A stretch of 37,993 nt of DNA, taken from NCBI GenBank assembly GCA_049999765.1, contig JBNGIQ010009205.1:1-37993 (forward strand), read 5' to 3'. Both the position numbers and the translations under genes were made by a program. The DNA comes from Phaeoceros laevis (lineage: Eukaryota; Anthocerotophyta; Anthocerotopsida; Notothyladales). The notes under the pieces are model-generated. The model was not told the origin of the DNA. It saw only the letters and a program-made list of their open reading frames with translations, and made no database searches. Position 1 is the first letter of the stretch. Each line of letters begins with the position of its first letter. Positions 32,011 to 37,993 of this stretch are shown piece by piece.

Positions 32011-34277
32011 ATTTACATTTGATACTTGTAAGTGAGCAGCACACAGATCTGGTGCTACAATACCACCTTGTAGCACCACCTATTGGCTGGCCATGGGAGC
32101 AAGCTTCCTTCCCCATTATTAGAACTAGTCTAAATAAGCTTAGTAGGGGTCATCAACGATGATCTGAAAGAACTAGTACAACTTTCCAGGGGCCTGCTCC
32201 ATGGATGCAGCGGAACTAGTTGCAAGCCTGTGCAGTAGACCAACCGCTAGCTATGTAGCAGTCTGGATGTTGAACGGTTGTCGGTCTGCTTTCATGAAAT
32301 TGGTAAGCTAGACGGGCAAACACCCAAACGGCAAAACTTCAAGGAGCATGAATGAATCCATGGACGTCTCGTACATCAGTTTCAAGACCCTTGGAATCAA
32401 AAGCCCACCTGAAGCAGTATAAATGTGTTGATATCTGAGGTTCTTTTACTTTATCTGAGGCATTTTGGTGTGCTGCTTGTAAGTTCCTATCGATGGAGGC
32501 TAGCGCTTCAGGCAAATATAAGGATGCGAGGGCCTGTTTACGATGCCGTCTCGTAAAAACCTATGACCAAGTACTGTCAAGAGCCAGCTTTTCAGAATCT
32601 TGGCCGGTTGATCCTCAGCATACAATTCAGGACTCTATAGTTCTGACTTGAACCTGTTTGACCCTTTCCCTCCCATATAATTTGGATGGCAGTTCAAGAA
32701 AGATGGCTGCGAAAACTGTCCATTTTTTGAGATGGAACGTGACCCGCAGCTAGTTCGTGAGTGTACAACAAAGAACTTCCCCGGCGGGTAACGATATCGA
32801 TGAATGCCACCCATTTCAACAAGTGCAAGCTTGCAATCTGTTTACAAATGATCTAGTCTTTTCGGAAACTGTTGTCCAGAAGAAGCCAGCTGCTCTTGAA
32901 CTTTAAGCTTGTGGAAACCGCAGCTGTAGCTGTTACTCTAGATACGAGCTGCTTGCGAGCTTGGAACCATGGTTTGACATGTGTCAACTTTGCAATTCAG
33001 GGTAATTTGTACCATGACGCCATCAGAAAGCTGGGCTGCAAATTGGGTCGGAATCAGTGAGTCTTATCTGAACACATCGATTGATCAAGAGCAATTTCAC
33101 AAGTTTTGACCATGATATTTCAGGAACTTTGCCGTTGTCTCTGGATGTGGACAACTTTACCAGTCCAGATATCGATGATGGCACATGTATGTATTGTCCC
33201 GGAGCACTCACTCCTGCTTGTGTTCTATCATTTTTTGCTTGGCATGCATATGGTGGGGCTGAACTTGCAGATAAGCGCGTTCCTGGATGCTATGCACTGT
33301 CCGTAGAGGGTGAACTCAGTCCGGCAATGCAGGTACTTTCTCCTCCTTTCCAGGGACAGCCACACAGGCTTGACAGTATTTTGGCTTTCAAGACCATATC
33401 TATTACGGTAGCAGTAGCAAAGAGCAACCCGGTCATCGAGCAAGGACAAGACCCGTGCTGATGCTACTGCTTGATTTGCGCAGAGGATATGTCGGGACAA
33501 CAATGTGACATACGTACCTAACAACAAGTCCAGGCGGTGAGGTATGACCGGCTAGCTAATTGTAAGCCAGAACTGCAGCAACGTTAACCTTCACCAACCA
33601 GAGCTCCAGAACTTTCTGTAGATGATCAATGTGAAGTCAGAAACTTGTCGTCTTTAGAAAGCCATCATGAATCCGTGAACTTCGGCAAGCTTGCTTGCAG
33701 ACTTCAATCTGAACCAGGCGGGCATGCTCATACATGTATATTGTGCCTATGTTGCCCTGCATCAGTGCACGTGAAACAATTGAATTTTGCATACCACAAC
33801 TCCATGTGCTGTAAGTAAGCACTTTCAAGTTACAATTAACTGTTCTGGTAACAGCGTATGTGCGGTATTTTACTCTGCCTGCATTATCGTGACCGGGTCT
33901 GGTTTTCGGGCCTGTCGAAGGCTGTCTTCAGAAATGAGACTGGCAGTCAACTTTAGGCTGGACTGCGCGGCCCAAGTTAGCCAGGCAGTCACGGTCGGGA
34001 AAAGCCTAGCAATTGGTCGGCGTATCTGTACTGTACAGGTCTGCTTCTCAAAGATGAGACTGACCCGTTGGTGCGAAGCCATACTTCACCTCTCCTGCCA
34101 TTGGAAACCTAGACCGAACAACGATCGTGAATCCATCCGCGGGCTTAGGAGCTTAGGGCAGCCCGTAGAAGAGACTTCCCCTGCGACACATCTCCAAAAC
34201 CTTGCTCAGGAGCATTTAGGACTTGCTTAGAACTCTGCTTATAATTACATGCCTCGGATCTCAATCTGCAGCCTGGA

Positions 34278-34530
34278 GTGACTGGAGAAGGAGGCGAAGG
34301 AGGAGCGTGGGCCACATTCGGAACTGCAGGAGGAGCTGCAACACTAGCTAGCTTGCTAGCACTCACTGCAGAACCCTTGGCTGGGGCATCATGGAACAGT
34401 GAGGTGGCTTTCGTAATCGAGAGTGTGGTGCTGCAAGATATGGTTGGGGATCTCGACTTGGAACACCATATCACCAGTCCTGATGCATCAGGACGAATTC
34501 CCTGGTGTTCCAAGGGGGAAAGCCCTATCT
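34278..34530. repeat. Paralogous block B (partner at 26128-26345)
   Basis: Diverged second copy of the block described at 26128, here about 0.7 kb from the DUF247 exon fragment. Order and orientation relative to the DUF247 sequence are the same in both places, which indicates one segmental duplication. Confidence 0.65.
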
Positions 34531-35265
34531 CCAATCTTTTCCTAACCTTTTGCTTCTCTACGGGTGCTAATGCTGCGATTCTGGCGTTGTATCGTCCACC
34601 AGGTTAAACCTCCCCCGAGGTGTTTGATGATCCGGCTCTTTCCTTCTCCAGGAGTACCGGCAGCAACATCAGTCAGCTCCAAATTTGACAGGTAGCAACG
34701 AGCTGGATCTATCCTCTGTCGGACCTGTGGAGGAAGTTTCCTTCTGGTTCTGTCCGATTAGGGTTCCTGCCGTACTTGGATATTGATCCAGGCTTGGTTA
34801 CAAGTGCAGGAACGGGAAACTTTCTGCTGTTTGGTATGCAAGTGTGTCATGAGAGTGGCTCTTTACAGCTGCTCTATAGCTAGCTGCGTGAGTCTTTGCG
34901 TATTTTGGTTACAACACCAAGGAGCTAAACCCTTGCAAATCCAGAAGAAGAAACCAAGGTGGAGCCACAATCTGAACAGAAGGGGTGATTATAAATACAG
35001 GAGGCAGCACGTGGGTTTCATACATACCAGTGAGCTCAAGCCATTAGTGAAACTCGTGCACCAAGTGGAAGTTTGCTGGAAAACCACGCTGTGGCAGGCC
35101 TTGTCGGTCTGACAACTGTCCTGAAACCGGTTTGGCGAGTCCAGTGTGTCTGGCGTTTGGGCACTGCTAGTAGGTATGTCCACTTGACTCACTTCCAAGG
35201 CTGTCTTGGCTGTCTCGGGATGAAGATGCTTACAAGTTGAGGCTCTTGCGAAATGAAGATGATGG

Positions 35266-35708
35266 TCAATATCTAACCTGCATTGCAGTGAAGATAGTGT
35301 GTGCTACAGTGAGAAGTAGCAGGAACGTGGCAGCCAGTGAGGCAGTGGCGTGCCAGGGCCTGGAAAAATAGTTGTCCACGAATTCAGCCCAGTATTGCCT
35401 CTTCCTGTCCTTGGTGCGGACATTCAGCTGGTGCAACATCTTGACCCATTTGTTGGAGGAGTAGAAGGACAAGCCCACAACCAGATCATTCACCATGGTG
35501 GCCACAGCAGCGTCGCTGCCCAGATGGGGAACAATGACCGCAGCATCCCTCATGAGCGCCACATCGTCCGCTGTGTCAATCAGGTTGTCCAAGACTGATG
35601 AAGCAGGCAACTGTGTGGCCCGATCTGCCAATTTGATGCGCTCCCAGACTGCCAGGTTCCTGAAGAGGGACTCCGCACCGTCGTCGATGGTCAACCTCAG
35701 AACTGCAG
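35266..35708 (-). pseudogene. Truncated DUF247 gene: last exon only
   Basis: The minus-strand frame matches the C-terminal exon of the intact gene (27493-28004) at clearly high identity: ESLFRNLAVWERIK, LGSDAAVATMVNDL.VGLSFYS, QYWAEF.DNYFSRPWHAT and a membrane segment (LAATFLLLLTVAHTIF). Compared with the intact copy it lacks the three residues before RLTIDD and has two compensating small indels in DRATQLPASSVLDN. Homology ends abruptly near 35708, exactly where a large inverted repeat begins. No N-terminal DUF247 sequence or start exon follows upstream. The frame is still open, so a short membrane protein could be made, but I regard it as a 5'-truncated duplicate. Confidence 0.8.
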
Positions 35709-35713
35709 TTTTG

Positions 35714-35804
35714 ATTTTGATTTTGGAGGTTGAAGTTCGAATTTCTGGTTGAAATTTGAGGTTTTCGAGGTTGAAATTCGAACTTCAACCTCCAAAATCA
35801 GAAT
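35714..35804. repeat. Large near-perfect hairpin at the DUF247 breakpoint
   Basis: Perfect 27-bp arms (35718-35744 and 35774-35800) with a 29-nt loop. With one G-T wobble the stem extends to 31 bp (35714-35804). The loop repeats the motif GGTTGAAATT found in both arms, so the whole may have grown from a short GGTTGAA unit. Confidence 0.95.
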
Positions 35805-35922
35805 GGAAACTTGTGGAAGGTTGATGAGGCGGTCACGTGCGAGAAGCAAGAAAAAAATCGGTCTACGGACCGTGTCAAATACACAGGTGTCTAGAGAGTG
35901 ATGGTGCCCAGCTCCGATTTCT

Positions 35923-37680
35923 TTATATAACTCTAGAGCCCTGGATCCATAACGTTAATGCTGATGTCGAGGAAGAGCCACTAGTTCCAGCCGGTAAACT
36001 GGGCCTAATGCCGCCACTAGTGGAGGAAGAAAGCGCCTGGCGTGGACGCAGCACAACACTGTCGACATACAGGCCGCCCTTCCAATTCGAGCTGTGCTCC
36101 CACATCCCAAACGCAACTTGAAGCTTATCCTGGCCAGGGGCAGGATCCGGATCAGGCACACTGAAATCTGCGACATCATACTCGTACCAGCCATCCTCGG
36201 CCCGGAAAACCCTGCTCTTCAGGCCGGCCCCATCCTCGACCTCACCATCGATATCGCCGCCCGCGGGGGGGTTGAGGTAGGCGTCCAGGACGTGGTGTTG
36301 CCCGTCGCTGGTGTCCAGGAAGAAGCGGACGGGATGCGCATCCAAGCCGCTGGTACCACCCTGGTCAGATGGCGCGAACCCCAATCTCCAGGAGAGGGTG
36401 TAGACGGTCCCGGGCGTCAAGGCGCTCTTGATCTGGCCCCGGAGGTCCAGCCAGCACACCGCGTTGAGCACGGCCACCTCGTGGGAATCGGTGGGGGAGT
36501 CGGAGTCGAAAGTGCGCCATGTCCAGTACTCCTCCGTGTTCCACACGATGCTGAGGCCTCTGGGGAACAGGCGCAGGCAGATGGCGCCGGTTGAGCTGTC
36601 CAGCCACACAGATTCGTGGCTCCCTACTGCGTCGACGGCGCCGGCGGCGTCGACGTCTTCCACGATGTCGGCGTCGACGTCCACCACGGTGGCGGCGTCC
36701 TCCGCGGTGGCGGCGTCGACGACGGTGACGCCCTCCCCCAACAAAAGTGTTCGACTAGATCTGTACTGGATGTAGGTAAGGATCAAGGAGTGGGCGGCAG
36801 CGGTGATGAGGAAGGTGAGCATGGGCCCGCTGTGGCTGCCCTCCACGCTCCGGGCCACGAAATAGGCGGCAAGCGGGAAGCCGAGATGGGCCAAGCTGAG
36901 GATGCTGCCCGGCACCCACTTCATCGGGTGGCCGTCCTCCAGCTGCAGGCTCAATGTGATCAAGCCCATTGCGTACGCCAGGGAAACGATGGCGAAGCCG
37001 AGCGTGGAGTAGACGACGTTGAGCACGGTGAGCGCGGAGGGAGTCGAGCATGGCGATGCCCAACACGGCGGCGAGGATGAAGCCGTGTATGAAGATGTGC
37101 TCCCGGTAAGCGGAGATGTAGCCCTGGTAAGCGGACATGTAGAGCAGGATGCACTGGGAGAGGCGGATGCTCCTGCGGGTGCGTTGGCTGTCGAGCATCA
37201 CCTGGATGGAGCACATGGCCACCAGGTACGCCTCCACCGCGTCCGACAGCCGCGTCACGGCCAAGGTCACGTACAGCAGCCCAGCGCCCAGCGTGAGAGC
37301 CACCATGGTGTCCTCGGTCTGTTGCTGCTCCTTGGCCAGCCACTCCTTGGCCAGCTGCAAGTTGGCCAGCATCTCGTTGGCCTGCTCGCTCACCTTGGAG
37401 GAGTTGTTCTGTTGCTGGTTGTTGGCCAGCTCGCTCGCCGCCTCCCGCCGCGCCCGCCTCACAAGAAACACGGTTGTCCCTGCGAAGAAGAAGAAGACGA
37501 ACCAGAGGTCGCCCGGAGAGCTGCGGATGCCGCGCCACAGTATCGTCTTGGGCCAAAAGTTGCCCGAATTCTCGTGTCGATGTCCCTGTTCTCTGTGGAC
37601 GCGGACGCCAGGACCGCCCAGTACTTGGCCACAAGCAGCAGGAGCAGCAGGGGCCGGCCCGGGGCCATTGCCATTGCCAT
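35923..37680 (-). CDS. Multi-pass membrane protein with C-terminal PP2-type lectin domain (two frame changes)
   Basis: PP2 domains (PF14299) are plant carbohydrate-binding modules named after phloem protein 2. The PP2 part (about 36610-36030) has GLSIVWNTEEYWTWRTF, VAVLNAVCWLDLRGQI, LTPGTVYTLSWRLGF, EDGWYEYDVADFSV and WKGGLYVDSVVLRP. Before it lies a Val/Asp/Ala-rich linker. Further upstream are several hydrophobic segments (VVYSTLGFAIVSLAYAMGLI, LGFPLAAYFVA, MLTFLITAAAHSLILTYI and others up to FVFFFFAGTTVFLV). Start chosen at 37680, where MAMAMAPGRPLLLLLLVAK looks like a signal peptide. The frame changes near 37590 and back near 37040; the two cancel, and no intron fits. Either the gene is decaying or the assembly has two indels in GC-rich DNA. 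About 585 codons. The PP2 call is firm; the full-length model is less so. Confidence 0.7.
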
Positions 37681-37993
37681 ACAAGGTTGTAACTTTGAAC
37701 AATTTTCAAGAGCTCGCGCGATATCTATCGATTGGGATCTGCACAGAGATTTCAAGCTGAATGAAGCAAGGTTGTCAAGGCACGCTGGCAAGGGAGGGAT
37801 CGATCTATAGGCGCGCTCAGCCGCCGGCCCGGCAGTAGCTGCTACATGTGCGTGCGTGCGCCTCCCTCGTGCTAGCTAAAAAGCCGGAATGACTTCTGGG
37901 AGGCTTGCAATTGTAGCATGCTGCTTGAAATCGGGCGACTGACTCGGCCAAGCTTGCCGGCTAGCTAGCTGCCATTTCAATATAAATAATAAT
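37681..37993 (-). promoter_or_regulatory. Probable promoter of the membrane-PP2 gene
   Basis: Upstream of the chosen start. On the minus strand an AT-rich TTATTTATATTG at the window edge (about 37978-37991) could serve as a TATA element, followed by GCTAGCTAGC-rich sequence. No other gene is visible here. Confidence 0.35.

Larger units (their letters stand above)
30469..35265. other. Intergenic region with DUF247 relics and repeats
   Basis: The first part should hold the DUF247 promoter. Then come a 30-bp tandem repeat, a GGGAACGTTCCC-rich repeat cluster, two short-loop palindromes, a decayed DUF247 piece near 31930, and paralogous block B at 34278. Between 32100 and 34200 I see no gene and no strong repeat. 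A minus-strand frame of 205 codons (31462-32079) spans the relic but is not a convincing gene as a whole. Confidence 0.55.

Noticed and set aside
31462-32079. 205-codon minus-strand open frame as a gene
   Set aside because: Only a short part resembles DUF247 and the rest has no family features; treated as a relic in unrelated sequence.

Overview
The window is nuclear DNA from a land plant. All multi-exon genes have short GT-AG introns (about 78-230 nt), one protein appears chloroplast-targeted, and the protein families are plant ones: DUF247, a PP2-type lectin domain, a plant-type ABCB transporter, and SMO1-type sterol oxidase. Compact introns, a PIF/Harbinger element and a free-standing piggyBac-type cysteine-rich domain suggest a non-seed plant, with a lycophyte such as Selaginella or a bryophyte as my best guesses. 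That placement is inference; no marker gene in the window settles it.

Layout. 1-1859: repeat-rich, no convincing gene. 1863-5741: a PIF/Harbinger DNA transposon with matching ends and a 3-bp target duplication; its transposase is intact (one 86-nt intron) and its Myb/SANT-like second protein is broken by two frameshifts. 5745-10153: repeats, a polypyrimidine tract and a 99-bp satellite-like array. 10154-15227 (minus): a complete nine-exon ABCB (MDR/P-glycoprotein) full transporter of about 1334 residues. 15228-16008: its divergent intergenic region, holding three consecutive near-perfect palindromes. 16009-16920 (plus): an intronless, GC-rich SMO1-type C-4 sterol methyl oxidase, followed by an inverted repeat. 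17029-20503: tandem duplications and palindromes, no recognisable gene. 20504-22488 (plus): a ten-exon, probably plastid, ribose-5-phosphate isomerase. 23631-24072 (plus): a two-exon, 98-residue protein ending in a piggyBac-type cysteine-rich domain. 27493-30468 (minus): a three-exon DUF247 membrane protein. 30469-35708: decayed DUF247 pieces, including a duplicated last exon cut off next to a 27-bp perfect hairpin. 35923-37680 (minus): a multi-pass membrane protein fused to a PP2-type lectin domain, read in three segments because of two compensating frame changes.

How the genes relate. The transposase and Myb-like protein are the two proteins of one transposon. The ABCB and SMO1 genes form a head-to-head pair and could share regulatory DNA. 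The DUF247 gene and its fragments record local duplication. The isomerase is a carbon-metabolism gene with no visible link to its neighbours. The most unusual things here are the membrane-PP2 fusion, the stand-alone piggyBac-type domain, and the repeated occurrence of short-loop, near-perfect inverted repeats of unrelated sequence. Exon boundaries were placed by hand from reading frame and splice consensus and were not checked against transcripts.
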